Made by a program: the position numbers and the translations under genes. From positions 28,077,315-28,141,314 of the forward strand of contig JAFMSR010000009.1 in the NCBI GenBank assembly GCA_022818135.1: 64,000 nucleotides of DNA, in the 5' to 3' direction. Positions 30,481 to 43,392 of this stretch are shown here, piece by piece. The first letter of the stretch is position 1. Every line of letters begins with the position of its first letter. The DNA is from Saxidomus purpurata (Eukaryota > Mollusca > Bivalvia > Venerida > Veneridae). The notes beneath the pieces were generated by a model that was not told where the DNA came from, made no database searches, and saw only the letters and a list, made by a program, of their open reading frames with translations.

Positions 30481-30884
30481 ACCTTTGAAATCTGGAATTG
30501 AAATGTTGATTTTCCTACTGATCAAATTTCTTCTGAAAAATTACAAAGATATTTGACAACTGGAAAACCTACTTTCGTTTTTGAAAAAGCAAAATATAAT
30601 TTATTAATTCCTTTGTTAAAGTCAAATTTACAACACAATATGGTCACATTCGATGCAGTATGTCATATTTTTTTCCTTCAGAGACGACGCCTGTTACAAT
30701 ATTATTTATAAGTATTTTACTTACATAAATGTGAATCAAATATTGACTTGAATACATGTAAACCAAAAAGTTAAAAAGGTCTATAGAAAGGATAATTTTT
30801 ATTTAGATTTAATGTCCAGATATATTTCATTGAGGGAGTGCAAAATGTGTTGTTTCAGGTGTGGCTAAGTCAGGCCCAAGTAAA

Positions 30885-32793
30885 AACAAGAGGGCCAAGA
30901 TGGCCCTATATTGCTCACCTTGGTACAAGTCCACTTGCCTGGTGGAAGATTATTAGACAATATAATATACCAAATAGGTTTTGCTATATACATCTTTGTA
31001 AAACAAATGACCCCCTCCCAAGGAAAGGCTAATTTTGACCCCAGGGACATGAATTGAACAAACTTTGAAGAGGTCTACTAGGCAATGCTACATGCCAAAT
31101 ATCTAAGCTCTAGGCCTTGTGGTTTCAGAGAAGAAGATTTTTAAAGTTTTTCCTATATATGCCTATGCAAAAACTAAGTGACCGCCCGCGCGAGGTCAAT
31201 TTTAAACCGGGGGTCATAATTCGAACAATCTTGGTAGAGGTCAAATAGCCAATGCTATATGCCAAATATCTAAGCTCTAGGCCTTGTGGTTTCAGAGAAG
31301 AAGATTTTTAAAGTTTTTCCTATATTAGCCTATGTAAAATTAAGTGACCCCCGTGCGAGTTCAATTTTGACCCGGGGGTCATAATTTGAACAATCTTGAT
31401 TGAGGTCCACTTGGCAATGCTACATGCCATATATCTAAGCCTTGTGGTTTCAGAGAAGAAGATTTTTAAAGTTTTTCCTATATTAGCCTATGTAAAACTA
31501 AGTGACCCCCCTTGTGGGGTCAATTTTGACCCGGGGTCATAATTTGAAGAATCCACTAGCCAATGCTACATGCCAAAAACCTAAGCTTTAGGCCCTGTGG
31601 ATTCAAAGAAGATTTTTTAAGATTTTCCTATATAAGCCTATGCAAAACTAAGTAAACCATCCGCGCGGGGTCAATTTTGATATGGGGGTCATAATTTGAA
31701 CAATCTTCATAGAGGTCCACTAGCCAATGCTACATGCCAAATATCTAAGCTCTAGGCCTTGTGGTTTCAGAGAAGAAGATTTTTAAAAGTTTTTCCTATA
31801 TTAGCCTATGTAAAACTAAGTGACCCCCTGTGTGTGGACAATTTTGATCCAGGGGTCATTATTTGAACAGTCTTGTGGGTCCATACAGTGCCAAACTAAG
31901 CTTTAGGCCGTGTGGATTCAGGGAAGAAGATTTTTTAAGATTTTCCTATATAAGCCTATGCAAAACTAAGTGACCATCTGCCCGGGGTCAATTTTGATAT
32001 GGGGGTCATAATTTGAACAATCTTCATAGAGGTCCACTAGCCAATGCTACATGCCAAATATCTAAGCTCTAGGCCTTGTGGTTTCAGAGAAGAAGATTTT
32101 AAAAGTTTTTCCTATATTAGCCTATGTAAAACTAAGTGACCCCCTGTGTGGGGTCAATTTGATCCAGGGGTCATAATTTGAACAGTCTTGGTAGAGGTCC
32201 ACTAGCCAATGCTACATGCCAAATACCTAAGCTTTAGGCCTTGTGGATTCAAAGAAGATTTTTTAAGATTTTCCTATATAAGCCTATGCAAAACTAAGTA
32301 AACCATCCGCGCGGGGTCAATTTTGATATGGGGGTCATAATTTGAACAATCTTGGTAGAGGTCCACTAGCCATTGCTACATGCCAAATACCTAAGCTCTA
32401 AGCCTTGTGGTTTCAGAGAAGAAGATTTTTAAAGTTTTTCCTACATAAGCCTATGTAAAACAAAGTGACCCCCCGTGCGGGTCAATTTTGATCCAGGGGT
32501 CATAATTTCAACAGACTTGGTAGAGGTCCACTAGCCATTGCTACATGCCAAATACCTAAGCTCTAGGCCTTGTGGTTTCAGAAGATTTTTCCTATTTGTT
32601 GCCATAGCGACCAGAGTTCTGCATGGAATGGAATTCTTTACACAACTTTGATAGAGCTTCATGCAAGGTACATCCCTACAAAGTTTCATTAACAATGGCC
32701 CAGTGGTTTCAGAGATGTCGTTTGAAGGAAATGGTGGACGGACGGTATGCGATCCTAATAGCTCACTCTCGCACTTTGTGCCAGGTGAGCTAA
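30885..32793 (-). mobile_element. Longest copy of the ~165-bp-monomer family (about 11 monomers), reverse orientation
   Basis: On the plus strand it opens AACAAGAGGGCCAAGATGG and closes TTTGTGCCAGGTGAGCTAA, the reverse complements of the family's end and start. Roughly eleven monomers carry TAGAGGTCCACTAGCCAATG and GGCCTTGTGGTTTCAGAGAA about every 165 bp. The unique head (GTTGCCATAGCGACCAGAGT, GAAATGGTGGACGGACGG) is at the right. Confidence 0.85.
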
Positions 32794-32794
32794 C

Positions 32795-33056
32795 AATTTC
32801 AACTACTTTTGGAGTTTGCCCATAAAAATCTCTTGGAAGTATAGGTTTCGGGTCTGCAATTCCCTTACGCTCAATTCCAATGAATTTGCTTATTTCTGTT
32901 TTATGGACCTTTAACTGTTTTTCCCACCTACATTTCTTTGCATTGAAATACATAGATTTCTCCATGATGTTGGAGTAGAATGTGGGGAAAACTGTATTGT
33001 ACATTTTATTGATATCAAAACTGAGCAGAACATCGTCCAATTTGTTTATGTCATAA
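32795..33056 (-). CDS. Unassigned coding-like fragment adjoining a repeat
   Basis: On the minus strand, after a possible acceptor TGACGTCACAG (ending at 33057), the open frame runs about 85 codons before entering the neighbouring repeat. It includes DINKMYNTVFPTFYSNIMEK and KQLKVHKTEISKFIGIERKG, then PILPRDFYGQ. Composition and codon choice look genuine and there is no low complexity. An in-frame stop lies just upstream (about 33068), so it would be an internal exon or a fragment. The donor is unclear (GTAGTT or GTTAGC). Family not recognised. Confidence 0.35.
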
Positions 33057-33635
33057 CTGTGACGTCAGTGGCAAAAAAATATACCCCCATTAAAACTTTA
33101 CTCGAATAAAGACTTAAAAGCAATGAATGCTTTTTTTATGACATACACCGGCTTCAGTTTACTGCAGAAATCGTGACCATCCACCATCTTTAACTGTTCA
33201 AAACAAAATATACAGCTGCTGAATTTTTTTTTATTGCACCAAGACTTTGTGTACAATATATATAATATATATATCTATCTATCTCTAAAAATATCAACTC
33301 ATTTAAGACCCATGGTTTTCATTTTATTTTAGGAACTACCACACAAAATATCTTCACTTGGGTTGAAATTCAATATCCGATGCAACGGACAAAATGTATA
33401 ACTGCATAACAGATGTGTACTTAGCAAACTAATACAATCTACTTATGAACAGTACAACACAGATTAGGAAATTACCTTGCGTGTTTGCTGTCTTTTCTTA
33501 AGTTCCTGGAAGAAATGCAACAATAACCAAGACAGAATTGCGCTCATTTGCTAAAAACTTGCTTTTTTGTCACAAGAATATATAAGCCTTTAAAATGGGG
33601 CTTAGTTACACTGAACATATTCATTAGTATTTAGA
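33057..33635. other. Intergenic with a short TA/TATC microsatellite
   Basis: ATATATATAATATATATATC followed by TATCTATCTATC lies at about 33256-33290. Nothing else is recognised. Confidence 0.6.
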
Positions 33636-34385
33636 GGTCCTGCAAGTCCTGCAAGTCCTGAGCCTTTCAAGTAACAATCCTTTACAATCATGTCTTATCC
33701 AGGTCCTATCAAGTCACAATCCTTTACAATCATGTCTTATCCAGGTCCTACAATCATGTCTTATCCAGGTCCTACAATCATGTCTTATCCTGGTCCTATC
33801 AAGTCACAGTCCTTTACAATCATGTCTTATCCAGGTCCTACAATCATGTCTTATCCAGGTCCTATCAAGTCACAGTCCTTTACAATCATGTCTTATCCAG
33901 GTCCTATCAAGTCACAATCCTTTACAATCATGTCTTATCCAGGTCCTATCAAGTCACAATCCTTTACAATCATGTCTTATCCAGGTCCTACAATCATGTC
34001 TTATACAGGTCCTACAATCATGTCTTATCCAGGTCCTATAAAGTCATGACCTTTAACAATCATGTCTTATCCAGGTCCTATCAAGTAACAGTCCTTTACA
34101 ATCATGTCTTATCCAGGTCCTATCAAGTCACAATCCTTTACAATCTTGTCTTATCCAGGTCCTATCAAGCCCCAAACCTTTACAATCATGTCTTATTCAG
34201 GTCCTACAATCATGTCTTATACAGGTCCTATCAAGTCGTAACCCTTTACAATAATGGCTAATCCAAGTACCATTAAGTCAGAGTCCTTTAAAGTCTGATC
34301 AAGGTCAAGTCATAAAAGTCACAGTCTAGATCCTGTCAAGTCATAATCCCTTCAAGCCACAGTCTAGGTCCTGTCAAGTAATTCT
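33636..34385 (+). repeat. 42/21-bp minisatellite
   Basis: The 42-bp unit is CCTTTACAATCATGTCTTAT plus CCAGGTCCTATCAAGTCACA and flanking bases. A 21-bp short form (CAATCATGTCTTATCCAGGT plus C) alternates with it. The core array is about 33670-34260 with degenerate copies to 34385. The 119-residue MSYPGP-repeat ORF is an effect of the unit length. Confidence 0.9.
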
Positions 34386-37200
34386 CCTATCAAATCCCTG
34401 ACAACAGAAAGATAAGGTTGGAAAAGATGTCCACAATAACCCACAAGTTCTATAACTTAGAAAGGTCTGATGTAACTTTACTCCTACTTTTGATCTTTTG
34501 TATACCCCTTTTGATCATTTAGAACTGGCTGTGACAAAAAACCTTGGACCTTAAATAGTTGCTCTAAATCTACTTTGATATTTGGTAAAACAGATCACAA
34601 TGATCACAATAGAGAATAATCATGCTTTGGCTTAGAAAACAATCAACAAAATCATTGTACGACAAATCAGCATAAAAATTACATCAGTGACTGCAATGCA
34701 TAGAAGATCTGTCTGCGTAGATCAGCATTGCTGTGGCAAAAAAAAGTGCACAATACCCACTCTCCCTGTAAAAAGCTTAGCTGTAAACCAAAACTGCCTG
34801 AATTACTCGACCAAACATCTACAGTCAGTTATTGAGTGAACTTAAAACCATTTGTGAACTGACTTTTCAGAGGAAAATTGAAAGCTTTGTATCACAAGGA
34901 TAAATGTTTAAATGCTTGGTCAAACAAGCTTAAATTTATCTGAAACTGTCTTAAAAGGGAAAGAGGTATGGCCATATAATAAACTTGGTCCCGATTTTAT
35001 CAAATTAAATACAGAAAACTACCTTTTTTATAACAAGAGGTATTCAAACACATATAGCCTGGTGTAATCTTTTATGCACTGCAGTCATTTCTGTAAATTT
35101 GCCAGATAAAATATTCACGATACAAAAGTTTTACAGTGAACAGCACAAAACAAAGTGTACAGCTTCTAAAAATTCAAAAATCTTCAACAAATTAGTTCTA
35201 TGTCTCTATAATTGAACATGATCATGTTTTCATTATTTTCATCGACTGTATATTTAACTTAAATCATAACAGATCAAACCTTTCGAGTTTCAAGTAAACT
35301 TAATCTCTGGTAGTATCTCTGCCATGGATAGTTTAGAATTTTCTGCTTGTAAAGAAAAAAAGACAATCTGCAAAAAAATTCAAACATTTGCCAGAACTTT
35401 TATCTATGAAATCACTGATTAAATACAAACAAGAGGACAATGCTGGCAAAAAGTCGCTCATCTGAGAAAGCTAGATTTCAACTGGGTCAATATTGGGATT
35501 TATGTATAGTACTTTTATATTGTAGTACTGCATATAACTATAGTATTCTATAGTAATTAAGTACGTACTCTATAGATATTTACTTCTCTTAAGTACTGTA
35601 GAGTATTGCAGTAATGTAATACTGTACTGTATATTGCTGTAGTGTTTGTACGCTACTGTAGTACTCTCTGTATAGTACTGTAATGTTCTATAGTACTGTA
35701 TGGTATTGTAGAATTGTATAGTTCTTTGAAGTAATACAGTATTGTTATGAGTTTTCTATTTTAGTGAAGTGGCTAATATGTACAGTGGACCAGAATGATT
35801 TCCAATTTTTGATAGATGCTACAGAGCAAGTTTGGTAAAAATCTAAAATGTGTTGTCTTTAAGTGAAATTTTGATGATGGAAGATGGATGAGTCAGACCA
35901 CCAACCCATACTATTAGCTCATCCAGAGCCTTCAGCCCCGATCAGCTAAAATCATGCCATAGAGAACTTTTCTTAAATTGAGATCAACAAAAAAAAATCG
36001 TTAATTTTAGTGAAATGGTCCATGTTTACATAATTATATCTCAATACTTCTACTACATGATGAATGCTTTAAATCAGTGTACGGGACAATTACAATACTC
36101 ACATTTATAATGCCCCCCTCCTCTCAAATGACTTATGATAGTTGATAAAACATAAAGAAACTTAAACACAAGTATTACTAAAATTGAACATATTCCCCCT
36201 ATAAAACAACCTTTGATCTATAACAAATCAGCATTTGAAACAGGTTAGCCTTATACATACTGCTACTACAATGCACATATATAATGTATGTATTGCAGCA
36301 TAAAATTGTGTGAGCACTAGACAGCAAAGTCAAATATAAACATTCTCAAGCTGATTGGAAACTTCTGTAAGTTTGTGTTGGTTTATTTCTTTTCTACAAT
36401 GGATGTCATTTGTGCAGAAATGGAGAATTTCATTATCATTCATAGGTGTCTATTCAAATCTATTTCAAGGATGTCAAAGCAAACAATTGTGTGCTAAAAC
36501 TCATGATCAGCTCATGATTATGATAAAAAATTGCAGAACTAGAGTTTTCACTGAACATGATTAAAATACCACCACAAATACACCTTAACACAAGAAATGG
36601 CTTTCATCATCTTTACTATATGATTTACATTTGTTACAGGTCTTGAGTTACAAAGTGAACAAAAAATTAAGTCTCATGACCTTAGATCCCAAGGTATGAT
36701 CTCAACATTTGACTCACATAAAGTTTGTGTGGGTATAAAATCTGGTAAAGCTTGCTAGGGTATCCTTAAACAATTGCCCATCATTGGGATGAAACAGGAT
36801 TTTAAAACTCTTCTGTCTGAAGAACATCTCTGACTGCTGGTTGGTTACCAGGGAGCTAATTTCCAAAACTAACCAATCTGAGGCCAAATAATCCAAGACT
36901 GGTCTCAGATTTGTATTCATGTTGACAATAATTCTTTAAACAGTATAGACAATTCTCAGTCAGACTATCCAGTCTGATCTTTATCTGCCTGTTTGCTTAT
37001 CCAGGCATGAAGTTGTACTCCGCATCTATTTAAACAATTAACAGTACGGCCAAATTTGAAAGATGGGGAAGTCCATTTCAGATTGGTAAGGTATAAGGAG
37101 ATAAATGTCATGTATCAACATGTAATGTTGTAACTTGTAAGGTATATTCTAAAAATCACACGCTATATGAATGAGTCAGCACCATGATTAACCCTCATAA
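34386..37200. other. Intergenic with degenerate TACT-rich stretch and repeat fragments
   Basis: 35500-35730 is a degenerate run of TAGTACTGTA-type words. 35426-35480 carries an inverted element end (ACAAGAGGACAATGCTGGC). 35760-35960 (CAGTGGACCAGAATGATTTC, AGTTTGGTAAAAATCT) is paralogous to 50640-50790 and 51140-51230. No gene is supported. Confidence 0.5.
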
Positions 37201-37470
37201 AACATGCACTGGCATAGCTTAACAAAAACAAGACAGCCAAGATGGCCTTATATTGCTAACCCGAAAACATCTGTAACACAGACTGGACATACATGATTAA
37301 CACAGGGTAAAAGTTCTCAATCTAACGTTAATCAAGACTTTCATTCTGACCAAGTGTCTTGACTGAAATATACAGGGTAACTGTTGATGACAGACAAATG
37401 CACTACGAACACGAACACACCGTGATCACACAAGCTCACCTTGAACACTTCATGCTCAGGTGAACAAACA
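37201..37470 (-). repeat. Diverged dispersed repeat (AACAAGACAGCCAAGATGGCC start)
   Basis: Plus-strand ACAAGACAGCCAAGATGGCC at about 37228 and TGAGC-type sequences near 37431-37460 (AGCTCACCTTGAACACTTCA) resemble the termini of the GCTCACC family in reverse orientation. Confidence 0.45.
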
Positions 37471-38959
37471 AAATGACTTCAAAACAAATCATTACAGATT
37501 CAACAAAAATACAGTAATAACAACTAATAATTGAGCCCAAAAGGAGCAAATAAATGCATTTGGTTTAAAACTAATAACAAAGTTTAAATGAATGGCAAAA
37601 AATAGATTATTCTAATGCAGTATATCTAGATGTACCTACATTTTACATACTTGTTTTGGTTTTGAGTCGACTAAGTGGTAAGCAGGAAATTCGGAGCATA
37701 AAATGTCACTTTACAATTTCTCTTTAACAGTCTTTCAGTTAGCTTAGTACATTTGAAGGAAGAGAATGTTTCTGAAATATAAAGGATGCGACACAGTCTG
37801 AAGAATTTCTGTCTGTATAAAGCCCAATAACTTGGCATCTTAAATGTTGGGTATCAAAATCTCAAAACATGTACACAGACAATGCTTCATAGCCACAAAA
37901 ATGTTTAGTCAAAGATGTCTTTAGATGTACTGTAATTAACACAGATTTATGTCAGAAAGCATAATTATAATAACCTTTAGTTTTGAAAAGAAGTTAATGT
38001 TGAGCCATTCACTATGCTCTGGTTATGGCACATTTTTGGAATATCTTGGCCTTTATTGTAAATAAAGTGTACATAAAATTAAAACTTTTCCACACAGTCT
38101 AGGGTGCAGGGATAAAAACATTCATACACATGTACTATTGGATGGGTCATGATTGATGAAAAAGTTGTTCTTCAAAAGAGAATTCAGTGAATTAACTGGT
38201 ACTGAAGAAGAAACATTTGTATAAGTGTTACAGTAACTTCAAGACAAGGCTTCACTGTTTTTGACAACTTCGTGATTATGCTAATTTTTGTTAACAATAA
38301 AGGACAACCTTACTACATGTACATGTTATTTGAATAGCAAGTGATTGTGTCCAATAAACATCTTTTAACTCCATCAGTTAACACAAATGGAATGGAATAG
38401 GGACCATTTCACTTTTACTTGTCAAAAAATGGATCAGGTAGGGGTCACAACAATGGTAATTCCTTTTGACTGGAATAAAACAGTTAAATCTGATTGGAAA
38501 ATGGCAAAACTCCCAATAGTATCATGTTAACATTCACAGAAATCACTACTATAGTCACTACTTTTTTAATCACAAAAATGAACACTTTTAATAGAACCAT
38601 TCAGTCTCATTGCAAAATTCTGTAAATATATCATTATCAATGTTTACAATACAACAGTAAAATAACAGGATTTATTCAACTTGGTCAACAAGGAAGTATC
38701 TAAATCTAACTGAACATGATCTCGTCAAGTGCATCATTTCTGCAAATTTTCAATTTTTCTGTAAGTTTTAATCAAGTGACACATGCCTTTGTAACAACCC
38801 AGCTGACATTGCAAGTTCAAGTAAAACTGACAGAAAAAGTTGGCATGGCAACCCCTGCATTCCTTCAACAGCATACACGTTAGACCAGAGGGCTCACCTG
38901 AGACTATCTGCAACACAGACCGCACCTAAAGGGTTTATACTAAAGATCCCACTATAGCT

Positions 38960-39375
38960 TTCATCATTACAAACATGCCTGACAACCTTCATACAGATTG
39001 GGATCTCAAGAGTGTTTCACAACTTTTTTCTTTGATTTGACCTTTGACCTACTTTTCATTCCCACAATATCCAGTTTCAAACTTGACCTAGAGTATATCA
39101 AGACTAATGCTCTTACAAAATTTCATAATAATTGGCTATAAAATGTTTCATTTAGTATGGTCTAAAGGGTTTTTCATCATTTAAACTGGTACTGTTTTTT
39201 GCCACACCTGACCAAATTTTTAAACTCCCTGAAGAGTTCTTCAAAACAAACATTCTGACCAACTTTCATTAAGATTCCATAACAGCTTTTGTATGCACAA
39301 GCAAATTGTTGACGACAGATGCTGAACACAAGAGTGATCACAATATCTCACCTTGTGCTAAGGTGAGCAAGAAAA
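38960..39375 (-). repeat. GTGACCTTGACC-type dispersed repeat with GGTGAGC end
   Basis: Contains TTTGACCTTTGACCTAC, TTCATACAGATTGGGATCTC, and an end ACAAGAGTGATCACAATATC with CTAAGGTGAGCAAGAAAA. It matches modules of the 45222-45928 repeat. Confidence 0.5.
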
Positions 39376-41540
39376 AACAATCCTTTTTTACCCCTAGGAA
39401 TGGGAAGTTTTCATTTACTCTGATATTCGTAAGTTAACTCCCTAAAACGAATGTCAAAATGACTTCTACCTCATTTACGACACAAGCTGAGGTATAAGTA
39501 TAGTTTTATAACTGACTTTTTGCTGTGAGGACATGCTTGGCATTTTGTTAATCGGCAAAAAAACATTAAATACAATAACGTATTTTCGTAGTATCTTTTG
39601 TACCTGCTTCTGAAAAATTTCAAAGTCTTATAGCAAAGTCTTATACTATGATCAAACTTGTGACATAAGTAATTCAAACAAATCATAAATAATTTGTAAA
39701 TCATGAATATTTCTCAAAATATTCATATGTAAAATTTTATACAATTTTCAATTGAAATCTTTGTACAGTTTTATAATCAATTGTTTATACTAAAAGCAAG
39801 AACATGTACATGAATATGAAAAAGTCAATGCTTATCTATACAGAAAAAAAGATATAAATATACTTAACAACATTTACATCTTGGTACACACACTGATACA
39901 GTACTTCCACACAGTTCTTCCCCATGAATCAGTATCTACAGAATTCTCTGTTTCAAAAAATAGGGGAGTTGGTTTGTTCTCCCTTTAAAGAGGCAGTCTC
40001 ACAAGAAATTTCCTTGGTCTGAGATATCTTTTGACTCTTGGGATATTTTTTCCAGTTAACTTTATTCATAGCGAAAAGAAATGTAATGCCATGGTAAGCA
40101 ACTCTCAGATGCAACTCCCCCAAGATCTGATACAAAGTAAATAATACTGTTTAAATGTTCTTTCACATCAACTAGATCATTACTTATTTCAGGTCTGTCT
40201 ATGAGATAGACCTGTAACATTATGCATGTGTGATATTCTTCATAATTCCTACAACAGACAGAGATTTCATCTCAAGTCTTCAAATACTTGACAAACTGAA
40301 CCAAATGTCCATCTTATTCTAAATTCCTTTATCGCCATTAACATTTCTTCTAAGGACATGAAACAGTATTAAATCTTAGCTTTACATGTAAACAAAGCCT
40401 GCAACTAGTAGAAATAAAGCTTAGAACACCTGTAGTATGTTAACATAGATCTGAACTGTTTATTTGGTTTACTCCCCACCCTCACCCCTTAGTCTTGACT
40501 TTGCCTACATGTAAATATCAATAAATATAGCATGCCTTGCGAAATACAGTACATTAACACAGACAAAATATGTCAGATCATCATAGGAAAGAGATTCAAC
40601 AAGAAAAAGAGATTGTTTTAAATGATTTAAAAAGGCAATTTACTACCACCACATTTTTATAAATTTTGATCACTTACAAACAGTTGATGAATTTTACAAA
40701 CAAGTGAGAGATGTCTAAATTAGTATCCATGACAGCCTGTCATCTGTTTTTATATAGGTGGCAGTATTTTTCTGCCACAGACCATGCTGGTACCTTTCTC
40801 AATGGGTACCATAAAATAAAGCGACAACTATATGCCGGAGTTAAGCCATCCCCACAGTTCTGGGATAATGTAAGTTTTGGATACAAAATAAACCATGTCA
40901 ACTGATCTAATGAAGTTGTCAAAAAGAAACATATCAAATCATGTTATATAATAGTTTGTTTTCAAGACTCTTGTTCAACAATATACAAGTAACAACTTTT
41001 GTATAAAATAAATACTTGGCCTTCCAGTGAGACAAAATTTTAATGAAAGAAACTCAAAATATACATTAAGGAGAAAGACGAAGGAAAACAATGAAGTCCC
41101 AATTTGCCAGTCAGTATTTCATTGCCCAGCTGTAAGGAAGTCAGAGCACATACTGTAAAATACATGTCATGTCACCAATGTCAAACAATTTATAAGACTT
41201 TTAAGCAAATGAGTCGTCTGTTTAAAATTTTCTGTGACTGAGGGCCAGTGTTGGAAAACAAATGTAATGCCTTCTTGACCTCTATGGAGTTACAGTAGCC
41301 TGCACAGCGAAGACTGATCTGTATACATACTGTTCACTTTCTCTTTTCATAGTGGGGCTCATTTACAATTTATTCATAGATTGATTGGTGCAAAACAGCT
41401 GGTCCTGCTGAACTTTTCTACTCTTAAGAACCTACTTATAACTTCCTGCAGCTCGCCATTCTAAAAGCTAGTGGCACTTATTCATTTTACTTTGTTGACT
41501 CCTGTTCTTTCAATTTCATGTGTAAGCAGACATGCTTTAT
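39376..41540. other. Intergenic, nothing recognised
   Basis: AT-rich; short ORFs on both strands lack coding character. It may include distal 3' UTR of the minus-strand CSRNP gene, which cannot be told from sequence alone. Confidence 0.4.
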
Positions 41541-42085
41541 GACTGACGCCTAAGTGCAGTACAGTGACTGACCCCCTAGAGTGCAGTCCAGGGACTGACC
41601 CCTAGAGTGCAGTACAGCTGCTGACCCTAGGAGTACAGTGCAGTGACTGACCCCTAGAGTGCAGTGCAGCAACTGACACCTTGAGTGCAGTGTAGCAACT
41701 GACCCCTAGAGTGCAGTGCAGCGACTGAACCATAGAGTGCAGTCCATTGACTGGCCCCTTGAGTGCAATGCAGTGACTGACCCCTGGAGTGCAGTACAGC
41801 GGCTGACCCCAGGAGTTCAGTGCAGTGACTGACCCCTAGAGTGCAGTGCAGTAACTGACGCCTCGAGTGCAGTGCAGCAACTGACCCCTAGAGTTCAGTG
41901 CAGTAACTGACCCCTGGAGTGCAGTGCTGAAACTGACCCCTAGAGTGCAGTGCAGCAACTGCCCCCTAAAGTGCAGTGCAGTGACTGACCCCTAGAGTGC
42001 AGTGCAATGAATGACCCCTAGAGTGCAGTGCAATGAATGACCCCTAAAGTGCAGTGCAATGAATGACCCATAGAGTGTAGTGCAG
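41541..42085 (+). repeat. 26-bp minisatellite
   Basis: The unit is GACTGACCCCTAGAGTGCAG plus TGCAGT, repeated about 21 times with 1-4 mismatches per copy and occasional 1-bp length changes. It lies 1.3 kb downstream of the CSRNP stop codon (gene on the opposite strand), possibly within its 3' UTR. Confidence 0.9.
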
Positions 42086-43392
42086 TAACAGAAAACCAAA
42101 ATCACAAGTTAAACTACAGGTTTAGAAATTTGCTGATAATTAAAGATAGAACAGTGCTTGTAGTATGAATGGGGGGAACAAACTACTTAAGTATGGTAGT
42201 AGATTTATCTTCAGATCTTTTTTGGGTGTGGTTTAATAATACACCAGTGATTTGCAGCCATCCTATTTTATTCTTCATCTGATTCATAGTCTAATTACTA
42301 TCCTGGTTACTGGATCATAAAATTATTAAATGATGTAAAATTTGTGCTGTTATCACACATTTACAACTGAATAATGCCTATATGTAGTAAAAATGTACAA
42401 GGTATTTTCTTATATGTGTGATTTCCACTTCTATAAAATATATATTATCGCACATAAACATGCAACAGATGTTATATTGTACCAGCTTTATACTTGATGT
42501 TTCATTACTTTCTTGACCATCTATATTTTAACTGCTAGGAACTGCGAACAAGGCTTTTCTCAGAAAAAACTGTTTTAGACTTGTCTTTCTTCCATGCCTT
42601 GAAATTGAAGAAGATGAAAGGAGAGAAGAATCATGTACCGCACTTCATGACATTGGAAAAAAATCACATTTTCTCAATACCAGGAAATGTTAAATCTAAA
42701 AAGTTAACATGAAACATTTTTATATTGGCTTTTGCCTATAAGAAATATTTCAGCATCGCAAGTATTTTCCCGTTTCAATCTGTGTGAGAACACTGGGTAG
42801 AAGAATGACATGTCATTACAAAGCTCTGAAGTATACACTTTAAATAATGCATTCTGTCATCAGTATTTGAACAAATAAAACATTCACAAAATGAGCAACG
42901 AGACAACAGGGAAGCCACAGAAAATCTCAAACAAACCAGCACAGTTAACAGACAATTGTAAAATGTAGGTATAGACTGGTGTTTTGTTTCCCATGAAATT
43001 CAGCCTTGTTCCCAGCAGACTTATGAAAGCCTCATTTTTACATTCTATACAATGCTATATGCTATGAATGAACTACCACTCCAAGTATATGTGAAACTTT
43101 GTGTTACAATCACAGTAATATCCATTCACATGATATAACCTATACAAAGAAAATAACATAGTTTTCAAGAGGCTAAAATCTACATGCATCCAAGCTTTAA
43201 TACTGTATCTTTTTTTCCATGACTGCAGCTGAAAAACTTAAGAAACATGTAAAATACTACTCTGCTGTCACTGACAACTGTGTTTGGGCATCAACACCTG
43301 AATTTCAAAAAGAAATGTGATATATCAGTCCATAATTACATTTTACAAAAAAGTGACAACAATGCACAACTCTTTGATACTGGTTTTGTACA
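42086..43392 (-). other. Probable 3' UTR/downstream region of the CSRNP gene
   Basis: No ORF or repeat array. TTTATT (complement of AATAAA) occurs near 42268, but several such words exist and the cleavage site cannot be fixed. Confidence 0.4.

Noticed and set aside
33690..34049. MSYPGP-repeat ORF of 119 codons
   Set aside because: Due to the 42/21-bp unit length in a minisatellite.
41541..42085. CRISPR-like direct repeats
   Set aside because: Units are head-to-tail without spacers in a eukaryotic genome; this is a minisatellite.
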